Below are positions 1-6,103 of a stretch of DNA of 6,312 nt, piece after piece. Position 1 is the first letter of the stretch, and every line of letters starts with the position of its first letter. Source of the stretch: a bacterium. GTDB taxonomy: Bacteria; SM23-81; DAOVCL01. The position numbers and the translations under genes were made by a program. Below the pieces are notes generated by a model. The model searched no databases and had not been told where the DNA came from. It worked only from the letters and a program-made list of their open reading frames with translations. The stretch lies in NCBI GenBank assembly GCA_029932675.1, contig JAOZPP010000101.1, positions 1 through 6,312 on the forward strand, given 5' to 3'.

Positions 1-6
1 CATAAC

Positions 7-528
7 TCATTGAAAAACAAGGAAAATTTTTTCAAAGAGCGAAAGTTGGGCTAAGAAGACCACACGTCTCCTGTATTGCATATCCATCTCATCTATGAAC
101 CTACCTCCTTTCTGGGGGTAATGGGCTCGTATATCCTCGTAACAAGGATAGACGCCATTCACCCGTTCTGAGACGGTATTCCTCTTGTAGGTGATCAATA
201 CCCCCCATCTGTTGTATTCACCCCCTACGGCCGCGAGCTCTGGCACCTTCTCCCTCAGAAGTTCCACATCCTCAGCGGTAAAGCGGATCCTCCTTCCCCT
301 TCCCAGACCCTGATAGGGGATAGAGGTCTGTCCTCCCCACATAACCACGATATCCTTTCCCATACCATGGCGGGCCCTGTTTAGGGACCTCTTCAACCCC
401 TCTCCAAAGGAGAGGAGGAGGACGATGGAGATGGTGCCCCAGGCTATTGCCATAACGGTGAGGGTTGTCCTCTTCCGTTGGCTCTTTAAATCCCTGAGGA
501 ACAATCTAAGGATCAGAAATCCCTTCAT
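7..528 (-). CDS. Truncated MacB/FtsX-type ABC transporter permease (second paralogue)
   Basis: The 173-residue product matches the N-terminal part of the neighbouring permease at 605-1837. Aligned by hand without gaps, about 71 of the first 159 residues are identical (about 45%). It has one membrane helix (about 22-42, with a WGT motif) and then the start of the extracytoplasmic MacB_PCD-like domain, including WGGQTS at 64-69 and GGRFID at 141-146. After residue 159 (RRRVVFL) similarity falls to nothing, and a short tail of 14 residues runs to a TGA stop. The second half of the domain and the three C-terminal FtsX helices are missing, since a normal family member is about 400 residues. The ATG start aligns with the start of the paralogue. 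No clear Shine-Dalgarno precedes it in the 76-nt gap after the upstream gene, so it may be translated poorly. By family, a full version would be the inner-membrane permease of a MacAB/LolCDE-like exporter. This copy is most likely a remnant cut by a rearrangement or insertion, or by an assembly error. Confidence 0.75.
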   Translation of the reverse strand: MKGFLILRLFLRDLKSQRKRTTLTVMAIAWGTISIVLLLSFGEGLKRSLNRARHGMGKDIVVMWGGQTSIPYQGLGRGRRIRFTAEDVELLREKVPELAAVGGEYNRWGVLITYKRNTVSERVNGVYPCYEDIRAHYPQKGGRFIDEMDMQYRRRVVFLAQLSLFEKIFLVFQ

Positions 529-604
529 CTAATCAGCAAATTTTGGGAATACGAATGACATAAATAGACGGACCTACACTGAAGTAGAACCGCCAGTCTG
601 GTGG

Positions 605-1837
605 CTAAAACTTCAGGGCCTGGACCGGGTCGAGGTTTGCAGCCCTCTTTGCCGGGAAATAGCCGGAGAACAGGCCAATGACTCCTAAGATGCCTATGGC
701 AACTAAGGTCAGGGAAAAGGAGATCTGAGGGGTTCCCACATATTCCCCTAACTTGAAGAGGGGAAAGACCTTCACCACAAGCAAGGAGAAGAGGAACCCT
801 ATCCCCCCTCCAATAAAGGTGATGACCAAGGTTTCAAAGATGAACTGGAAGAGAATATGTCTCTTCTTAGCGCCAAGGGACATCTTTATGCCGATCTCCT
901 TGGTTCTCTCCTCAACCACCACATGCATAATGTTTGATACCCCGATCCCCCCCACAATTAAGGTGAAAGCCCCTATGATGGCCAAAAATGCCCGGAATGC
1001 CAGGAAGAAGTAGGTAAGGAATTTCTCCATCTCCGTGGTATCCCACATCGAGAGGGCCTCTTTGTCCTTTGGATCAAACTTATACCTTTTGCCCATCACT
1101 TGGTAAACCTTCTCCTTTACGGACTCCACATTCCGAGCATCTTTGGGCTTAAAGACGATATCATTGAGATACTTCTCCCCGTATGTAGTGGCGAAGGTCG
1201 TGGCCGGAATGAAGGCCTTATCCCTATCTCGACCGTTGTAGCTGGAATCCTGTGACTTCTCCTTCATCACTCCCACTACGAGGAAGGGGATGTTATCGAT
1301 TATGATGTGTTTACCCACCGCCCTTTCCTTTCCAAACAGCTCCTCCTTCAGTCGATTTCCAATAAAGACTACCCTCTTTCTCCTCTCCAAGTCCATCTGA
1401 TCGATAAACCTTCCCCCTGGTTGTGCATAGATGTTTCTCAGTTCCCCGAAGCTTGGATAGATACCCACAACGTTTTTGAGGAGATTACTTCGCTTGTATC
1501 TTAGGGCGGCATCCCAATGGGAATATTCCGGGCTTATCCCTCCAATCTGGCTGATCTCCCTCTTTAGGAGAAAGGCATCCTCTTCTCTTAGGCCTATCCA
1601 TCTCCCTACCCCAAACCCCTTGTATGGTTTGCTTGTCTTTCCGCCCCAAAGGATGACGATCCCTTCACCTAAGCCATGCATGCTTTTTTCGTTTTGAGCC
1701 TGCAAGCCCTTTCCAAAGGCGAGGAGGAGGACCACAGCCGAAGTTCCCCAGATGATGCCGAAAAGGGTAAGGAGAGTGCGCAGTTTCTGAGAGCGCATAT
1801 CTCGGAGGAAATGGACCAAATAGATGAGGATATGCAT
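605..1837 (-). CDS. MacB/FtsX-type ABC transporter permease, full length
   Basis: Inner-membrane permease of the MacB/LolC/FtsX superfamily (type VII ABC transporters), which usually extrude a substrate from the periplasmic side rather than carry it across the inner membrane. The 410-residue product has the standard layout without an ATPase domain: helix 1 at about 22-42, a large periplasmic MacB_PCD-like domain at about 45-270, then an FtsX-like C-terminal unit with helices at about 277-303, 330-356 and 375-395. The cytoplasmic signature between helices 2 and 3 is EERTKEIGIKMSLGAKKRHI at 309-328, and the end SGYFPAKRAANLDPVQAL is also typical. The TAG stop of the adaptor gene touches this ATG. 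An AAGGAG Shine-Dalgarno lies 9 nt upstream, inside the end of the adaptor gene, so the two are translationally coupled. An ATPase must come from elsewhere; none is in the window. The substrate cannot be deduced. Confidence 0.92.
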   Translation of the reverse strand: MHILIYLVHFLRDMRSQKLRTLLTLFGIIWGTSAVVLLLAFGKGLQAQNEKSMHGLGEGIVILWGGKTSKPYKGFGVGRWIGLREEDAFLLKREISQIGGISPEYSHWDAALRYKRSNLLKNVVGIYPSFGELRNIYAQPGGRFIDQMDLERRKRVVFIGNRLKEELFGKERAVGKHIIIDNIPFLVVGVMKEKSQDSSYNGRDRDKAFIPATTFATTYGEKYLNDIVFKPKDARNVESVKEKVYQVMGKRYKFDPKDKEALSMWDTTEMEKFLTYFFLAFRAFLAIIGAFTLIVGGIGVSNIMHVVVEERTKEIGIKMSLGAKKRHILFQFIFETLVITFIGGGIGFLFSLLVVKVFPLFKLGEYVGTPQISFSLTLVAIGILGVIGLFSGYFPAKRAANLDPVQALKF

Positions 1838-2925
1838 CTATTTTATCTCCTTGGGGGGCCTCTCTACCAGGATGTCTCCTTCCTGGAGTCCTTCTCTCAC
1901 CTCTATGTTCAAACCGTCGGATAGCCCGGTTTTTATCCGTTTCCTGATGGTCTGTCCAGGTGGTTCCTGCAATTCTACGAAGGCAGTATCCCCTGCAAAC
2001 TCCACCAACCTTTCCGGTATAACGAGGATATCCTCCTTCTTGGCGATGATGATATCAGCATTTGCCGAATACCCTGCCCTCAAGGGGGAGGAACCCCTGC
2101 GGGTGATCCTCACCTCTACATCGAAGAGGGTTGCATTCCCCTCCCGGCGAGCCTTGGGGGATATCTTAAAGAGAACACCCTGGATGGTATCGTTGGGCAG
2201 AGCCCCAACCTTTAAAAGGGTAGGCATGCCTTCCTTGAGCTTACCCACATCGATTTCGTCTACGGTGCCCTTGAAGACCAATTCCTCCATATTTGCGAGG
2301 ATAAAAAGCTCCGTTCCCTCCTGATAGGAGGTAAGGGGAACCACTGGATCCCCCACATTCACTTTCCTTTCTAATACGGTGCCGGTGATGGGGGATCTAA
2401 TCACCGATTCGATCCTCCTGCCAGCGATGTTGGTCTTTCCCCTCTCGATGAGGGAGAGCTTCTCCTGGGAAAGGCGCAACCGCAGTTCGGCTTCCTTGTA
2501 GGTCTTTAATGCCAGATCTAAGTCCTTCTGGGAGACAAGTTCCTTCCCCGCCAACTCCTTCACCCTGAGATATTCCTTCCTTAAGTCCTCATAGTTGACT
2601 GAGTTTATCTCCACCTCTCGTTTGGCCTGGGCATATTCCAGTGGAGTAGGATTAGGGCTGATCTCCATTAAAGGATCACCTTCTCTCACCATATCGCCCA
2701 TCTCTACGAAGACCCTCTTCACAATTCCTGATATCTTCGACTTTACTGAGATCTGGCTCTTGGGCTCAATCCGCCCGATAGCCAATGCCTTGTCAACGAT
2801 GGTTCCTCTCCCAACCTTGACCGTGTGGTTACCCCCTCCCTTTTCCCCGAGGACCTGAAGACAATAAACAGAAGGCAAAGTAGGAAAGCTACAATTGTCC
2901 CAATTATAACAAATTTCTTTCTCAT
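1838..2925 (-). CDS. MacA/HlyD-like periplasmic adaptor (membrane fusion protein), frameshifted
   Basis: Periplasmic adaptor subunit that would link the permease encoded next to it to an outer-membrane channel. The natural start is the ATG at 2925, preceded by AGGAAAGGT about 6 nt upstream. It opens with a signal anchor, MRKKFVIIGTIVAFLLC, and reads to GKREG. The family then continues in another frame from GNHTVKVGRG. One extra G in the G5 run at 2832-2836 (minus strand) would join the two into about 362 residues. After the join come the lipoyl/barrel-sandwich half IEPKSQISVKSKISGIV, a coiled-coil hairpin (LEYAQAKREV to LSLIERG), the second lipoyl half (VIRSPITGTVLERKV), a beta-barrel (ELVFKGTVDEIDVGKLKEG) and a C-terminal membrane-proximal domain ending at EGLQEGDILVERP. 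The ORF also has an in-frame ATG at 2878, but that N-terminus (MPSVYCLQ) is the anchor region read out of frame and would lack any export signal. The break may be a sequencing error, a slippage site or a real mutation. Confidence 0.85.
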
Positions 2926-3215
2926 AGTTTACCTTTCCTGTGTCTGGCCATAAAACACCCCTTTTATTCTACGTGATGAATGGGAGAAAAGTTTCAAGTT
3001 CTCCCTCCAATCTATGGAGGGGTAGAAGTTGGCTACTTCAGGAATCAATGATCCCCATTGCAAAATCGAAGGCAAGGCCCGTGGAAATTCATGAACAATT
3101 CCTGTCTATGGGCGTATCCTATCCTCATTCTTTTCCCCAAAGGGCAGAGAAATTTTTACCTGAGACCAGCAAAAAGTTCTTGCTTTTCAACGGATTTTTT
3201 AGTAAACTTAATTAT
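2926..3215. other. Intergenic stretch upstream of the adaptor gene
   Basis: No convincing gene lies here. Plus-strand open frames exist, but they have no recognisable product, no good ribosome site and run across the inverted repeat of the next element. On the minus strand the stretch must hold the promoter of the export operon, but the best pair I can see, TTGAAA (2992-2997) and TAGAAT (2966-2971), is 20 nt apart, longer than usual. Two small hairpins are visible: CCCTCC/GGAGGG at 3003-3021 with a 7-nt loop, and AGCAA/TTGCT at 3168-3184. Neither is followed by a convincing T-run on either strand. Confidence 0.5.
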
Positions 3216-3395
3216 GGAGGGCGTAATTTTGAAAAACCTTTAACAATTCTCCGATGAAGGTTGCCCCCTGAGGTTGAGGCAACTTGCCGAGACTCCCCGC
3301 TTTGCGGGGATAGCAAGGACAAAATACCGAAGGTGGCTGTAAAAACCCTTTACCGTTTGTGGTGGAGAGAGTTTTTCTCAAAATTTACGCCCTCC
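3216..3395. repeat. About 180-bp element with imperfect terminal inverted repeats (MITE-like)
   Basis: The left end (3216-3237) and the reverse complement of the right end (3395-3371) both begin GGAGGGCGTAA and continue TTTTGA and AAAAC. About 22 positions match, with one 1-nt and one 2-nt gap. No ORF of note lies between them. The inside is rich in hairpins (3260-3283 and 3283-3317). The size, inverted ends and lack of coding are what a non-autonomous mobile element would show. No target-site duplication is visible at the flanks (ATTAT on the left, CTTTG on the right), so transposition is unproven. The right end overlaps the last three codons and the stop of the reductoisomerase gene. It could also be a duplicated gene end forming a structured 3' region. 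Confidence 0.5.
3283..3317. other. Two-tier hairpin inside the inverted-repeat element
   Basis: CTTGC (3283-3287) pairs with GCAAG (3313-3317). After an internal loop of 6 and 2 nt, TCCCCGC (3294-3300) pairs with GCGGGGA (3304-3310) around a TTT loop, giving 12 pairs in all. An alternative stem, GTTGCC (3260-3265) with GGCAAC (3278-3283), lies alongside it. There is no T-run on either side, so this is not a standard terminator for the reductoisomerase gene. It may still act as a 3' barrier or RNA structure. Confidence 0.45.
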
Positions 3396-4371
3396 CTTTG
3401 ATAAAAGGCGAAAGCCTCCTCCAGGTTTGATTGAGAACGTTTTCCTTTTCCTCTTCCCGGAGAAGGAGGTATTTCCCACCCCCTTTTTTAGTCTCTTTCA
3501 TCAATATGTTGGCGAACTTCCCCTCTCTTATCTCGGCAAGCACTTCCTTCATTTTCTTTCTCACCCTTTTGTCGATTATCCTTGGTCCAGTGAGGTATGC
3601 CCCATATTCTGCCAGGTTGCTTATCCTCTCCCTCATCCCGGCCAACCCATATCTGGAGAGGAGATCAACGATAAGGCCCAACTCATACACACATTCAAAA
3701 TAGGCATTTTCAGGTGAAAAACCTGCCTCAGTAAGCACTTCCACGGCCGATTTGACCAACTCCACCACACCTCCACAGAGGACTACCTGTTCACCAAAGA
3801 GATCGGTGATCGTCTCCTCCTCAAATGTTGTCTCCACGATGACTACCCCCTGGCCTCCAATTCCTTGAGCATAGGAGAGAGCCAGGGGTTTAGCCTCTCC
3901 AGAAAAGTCCCTTCCGATAGCAACCAAGAAGGGGAGCCCCATCTTCTTGGTAAAGGCCTCCCTGAGCAATTGGCCAGGTCCCTTGGGAGCAACCATAATT
4001 AGATCCACCCCCTCGGGGGGGGAGAGGAGGCCGAAATGAAAGGAAAAACCATGTGCCAAGAGGATGGTCTGACCTTTTCGGAGACGCGGTTTGATCACCT
4101 CCTGGAAGATCTGGGGTTGTTTTTCGTCGGGAACGAGGATACAGATTAAATCCGCCCACTCTACGGCTTCCCCATCCCTGAGCACTTGAAATCCTTCCTC
4201 CTCAGCCCTTCTCCAGGATGGGCTCTCCGGATAGAGGCCTATGATTATCTGCTTTCCGCTGTCCCTGAGGTTCAGGGCCTGAGCACGACCTTGGTTTCCG
4301 TAGCCGATGATAGCAACCCTTTTTTTCTCTAATAGATCGGGCGCATCAGGCTTTAATCTATAAAGTTTCAA
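3385..4371 (-). CDS. ilvC: Ketol-acid reductoisomerase, class I, atypical cofactor loop
   Basis: By family, this enzyme isomerises and reduces acetolactate or acetohydroxybutyrate to the dihydroxy acid in valine, leucine and isoleucine synthesis (EC 1.1.1.86). The 328 residues fit class I. The Rossmann motif GYGNQG is at 23-28 and His107 lies in AHGF. The Mg-binding and catalytic set D190, E194, E226, E230 and S251 is all present, in ITDLFGEQ, YFECVYEL and RISN. The oddities are Tyr47 and Glu49 in the loop GLYPESPSW, where NADPH enzymes usually carry Arg and Gly, and Gln134 in APKGPGQ, where His is usual. The C-terminus stops four residues after the conserved SPFI, earlier than most class I enzymes, because the inverted repeat supplies GRA-stop. 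The start is TTG with AAAGGGGG 6 nt upstream; no ATG fits. It is transcribed alone after a terminator, with no ilv, leu or other biosynthetic neighbour, so a role outside standard branched-chain synthesis cannot be excluded. Confidence 0.9.
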   Translation of the reverse strand: MKLYRLKPDAPDLLEKKRVAIIGYGNQGRAQALNLRDSGKQIIIGLYPESPSWRRAEEEGFQVLRDGEAVEWADLICILVPDEKQPQIFQEVIKPRLRKGQTILLAHGFSFHFGLLSPPEGVDLIMVAPKGPGQLLREAFTKKMGLPFLVAIGRDFSGEAKPLALSYAQGIGGQGVVIVETTFEEETITDLFGEQVVLCGGVVELVKSAVEVLTEAGFSPENAYFECVYELGLIVDLLSRYGLAGMRERISNLAEYGAYLTGPRIIDKRVRKKMKEVLAEIREGKFANILMKETKKGGGKYLLLREEEKENVLNQTWRRLSPFIKGRA

Positions 4372-4444
4372 AACTTTCCCCCTTTCTAAGGTGTGGTTTG
4401 TTAATCAACCCAACAGACCCCAATATTGAATGAAAAAAATGCAA

Positions 4445-4492
4445 AATGGATTAAAATTAAAGCCACCGAACCCAAAAGGGATCCGATGGCTT
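4445..4492 (-). terminator. Rho-independent terminator of the Glu/Lys-tailed membrane protein gene
   Basis: On the minus strand, bases 4492-4460 fold into a continuous 14-pair stem (AAGCCATCGGATCC against GGGTTCGGTGGCTT, with three G-T wobbles) around a short T-rich loop. TTTAATTTTAATCC follows directly. It lies 22 nt after the stop of the gene at 4514-5743 and about 90 nt before the reductoisomerase start. The two are therefore probably separate transcripts. Confidence 0.85.
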
Positions 4493-4513
4493 AGTTAGAA
4501 GAAGCTGGGTGCG

Positions 4514-5743
4514 CTACTTCTTTTCCTCTTCCTTCTTTTCCTCCTGAGGTTTTTTCCCCTCTTTCTTGTCCTTCTCTTTCTCTTCCTTTTCCTCTACCTT
4601 TTTCTCCTCCTCCTCTGGCTTCTTTTCCTCTTCCTTCTTTTCCTCCTCCTTGAATTCTTCCTCTTCCTCCTCTTTCCTTTCTAAGAGGTTCTCCTCATCT
4701 TTCTTTAACCGCAAGATGAGATAGATGAGGGTCTGACCAGCATTAAATATTGCTCCTCCATAGGCAAAGATAAAGAAGCCAATTAAGATGAGGGTAATTC
4801 CAATGATGATCCCCGCTACATCCATTGTCCAAACCATAGGACCTGGATGACTCAGGTTAGCCCAGAGGGTAGAGAAATGGGGGAGAAGTGGGCCCTCACC
4901 CAATATGGGAAGGTGAAATTTGGGTAATAGGCCGGCCGCTGAGGCGAATAGCTTGTCAAGCTTGTCCCCCATAGGCCAACCTAAGACGAGGTGGATTAGT
5001 TTTAGCCCCTTTACGGTGAACCAGGTCAAAACACCTACAGCCAGAACCTGGGTAAATTTAAGGACGATCTGGTAAACTATTAGTCTCCAAGGCTCATTCC
5101 AGATGGTAGAGAAGAGCTGGATCACCGTTTCAAAAGTGTCCTCGCCAGTGGTGGCTACAATGGCCGGGCCCAATGCTAGGGAGAAAAGAAAAACCACAGC
5201 CATAAACACAGTAAATACCGCTGCCCCCAATACAGGAATGCCAAAGATGATGGCGAGGCCGAGCTCACCAACATAGGGAATAACCTTAGCCAAAAGCCCA
5301 ATCAGAGCTCCCACAGCTAAGAAGAAGATGATTAAGCCGATCATGGTTAAAGGGGAAAGTAACACCGGTTTCCAGTTCTTCTTCAGAAAGCCAAGGGAAT
5401 CGCTGACCGAATAAAAGTCATCCCCTTTTAACTCCTGATAGGTTATCTTGGCCACGGCACAGGAGGCTAAAAGCCATATGGCTATGGCTATGACTACCCC
5501 CACTCCAAATATCACCCAACCGAACCAAGGGAATCCCAAAAAGGGGAGGGGGAATAGGGCATAAAGCCTCCATATCTCCCCAATGTTCATTCCCTTAGCC
5601 AGGAGAGCTATATAATTGAAGATGAGGTAGGCAATATAACCAAAGAGGATGCCACAGAACTGAACCCATATCTTTTTTCCAGCTAATCCCAATCTTGCTG
5701 CTCTAAAGACATCCCGGAAATCGAAATGCAGATTGACTTTCAA
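4514..5743 (-). CDS. Multi-pass membrane protein with Glu/Lys-rich cytoplasmic tail, unrecognised family
   Basis: I do not recognise the family. From a TTG at 5743 the product is 409 residues. A short amphipathic N-terminus (FDFRDVFRAARLGLAGKK) leads into hydrophobic segments at about 25-48, 73-98, 127-152, 160-195 (perhaps two helices), 222-245 and 308-344. Residues 345-409 are almost entirely Glu and Lys in alternating blocks, which should be charged, extended or helical, and cytoplasmic under the positive-inside rule. The TTG is chosen because a perfect AAGGAGG lies 6 nt upstream (5750-5756). The longer frame back to a GTG at 5794 has no ribosome site and would start about 7 nt from the predicted transcription start. 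The gene stands alone between a good promoter and a strong terminator. Function cannot be given; a membrane scaffold or channel-like role is only a guess. Confidence 0.82.
   Translation of the reverse strand: MKVNLHFDFRDVFRAARLGLAGKKIWVQFCGILFGYIAYLIFNYIALLAKGMNIGEIWRLYALFPLPFLGFPWFGWVIFGVGVVIAIAIWLLASCAVAKITYQELKGDDFYSVSDSLGFLKKNWKPVLLSPLTMIGLIIFFLAVGALIGLLAKVIPYVGELGLAIIFGIPVLGAAVFTVFMAVVFLFSLALGPAIVATTGEDTFETVIQLFSTIWNEPWRLIVYQIVLKFTQVLAVGVLTWFTVKGLKLIHLVLGWPMGDKLDKLFASAAGLLPKFHLPILGEGPLLPHFSTLWANLSHPGPMVWTMDVAGIIIGITLILIGFFIFAYGGAIFNAGQTLIYLILRLKKDEENLLERKEEEEEEFKEEEKKEEEKKPEEEEKKVEEKEEKEKDKKEGKKPQEEKKEEEKK
4517..4647. repeat. Exact 29-bp direct repeat inside the Glu/Lys tail coding region
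   Basis: The 29 bases at 4517-4545 recur exactly at 4619-4647, 102 nt (34 codons) away and in frame. Each copy codes for an EEKKEEEKK-type block. The stretch between is imperfect purine-rich (minus-strand) repeat of the same kind. Such repeats can expand or contract by slippage, so tail length may vary between strains. Confidence 0.8.
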
Positions 5744-5749
5744 CTTCTT

Positions 5750-5756
5750 CCTCCTT
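5750..5756 (-). promoter_or_regulatory. Ribosome binding site that decides the start at 5743
   Basis: AAGGAGG on the minus strand, with 6 nt before the TTG at 5743-5741. It is the best Shine-Dalgarno in the window and lies inside the longer reading frame, which argues for the shorter protein. Confidence 0.75.
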
Positions 5757-5807
5757 TCTGCTTGACTTATGGTTCCTTCCTTAATGCTTTTCACAACATA
5801 GGGTCTT

Positions 5808-5837
5808 ATTTTAGCTCAACAGGGGACTAAAAGTCAA
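5808..5837 (-). promoter_or_regulatory. Sigma-70-like promoter for the membrane protein gene
   Basis: On the minus strand TTGACT (5837-5832) is followed after 18 nt by TAAAAT (5813-5808). Just upstream, 5838-5867 is an A/T tract (runs of A and T) of the UP-element type. The transcription start should fall near 5801, leaving a leader of about 58 nt before the TTG at 5743. Confidence 0.65.
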
Positions 5838-5919
5838 GTTTTATTTTTAATTTTTTTTAAAAAAGCAATACGAGTTGATTTTACCTATTGTGAATTAAGG
5901 GGTTAGGGGTGAGGCATCT

Positions 5920-6078
5920 ATGATCCTGGGATATGCCCTCAAGGGGCTGGATAGTAAGCTAAGACCCTTCTTAGGGGTAGAGGGATTTTTATTCCCAAGG
6001 GGAAAAACTGCTGGACAACGGGTCAATGATTTTATAGTTTGCGGTGAGGCTTTGATTGAAGATGAAGGTCGGGCTTAA
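5920..6078 (+). CDS. Small hypothetical ORF of 52 codons with EGFLFP motif; possible gene remnant
   Basis: The ATG at 5920 is preceded by AGGGGTGAGG with 5 nt spacing and an in-frame stop just before that, so the start is well defined. The product begins MILGYALKGLDSKLRPFLGV and continues EGFLFPRGKTAGQRVNDFIV, ending DEGRA at TAA 6076-6078. Codon choice looks like that of the neighbours. EGFLFP recalls the EGFLFPDTY signature of the MltG/YceG lytic transglycosylases, with the DTY-x-FP part absent, but the rest is too short to assign. Two hairpins fall inside (5935-5947 and 5959-5974), so a structured RNA is an alternative. The next gene starts 26 nt after the stop, suggesting joint transcription. 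Confidence 0.35.
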   Translation: MILGYALKGLDSKLRPFLGVEGFLFPRGKTAGQRVNDFIVCGEALIEDEGRA

Positions 6079-6103
6079 ACGGATGCTATAAGAGGAGAAT
6101 GAG

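Noticed and set aside
753-1013. Plus-strand frame of 86 codons opposite permease 1
   Set aside because: It is a shadow of the conserved FtsX region on the minus strand.
1824-2324. Plus-strand 166-codon frame
   Set aside because: It lies opposite the adaptor gene and its composition is a mirror of that gene's codon bias.
2966-2997. Possible promoter TTGAAA / TAGAAT for the export operon
   Set aside because: The spacing of 20 nt is outside the usual range. It is kept only as a remark in the intergenic entry.
2940-3257. Plus-strand 105-codon frame upstream of the adaptor gene
   Set aside because: No recognisable product, no convincing ribosome site, and it runs into the inverted repeat. The overlapping second frame at 3058-3243 is equally unsupported.
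3283-3317. Hairpin as terminator of the reductoisomerase gene
   Set aside because: The stem is strong, but no T-run follows on the minus strand.
3427-3717. Two overlapping plus-strand frames opposite the reductoisomerase gene
   Set aside because: They are shadows of the clearly conserved C-terminal domain of that enzyme.
4372-4459. Promoter search upstream of the reductoisomerase
   Set aside because: The leader is T-rich but I found no -35/-10 pair with acceptable spacing and match. No riboswitch or leader-peptide attenuator with runs of Leu, Val or Ile codons is visible.
4517-4647. CRISPR-like array in the repetitive stretch
   Set aside because: The repeats are in-frame Glu/Lys codons without regular unique spacers.
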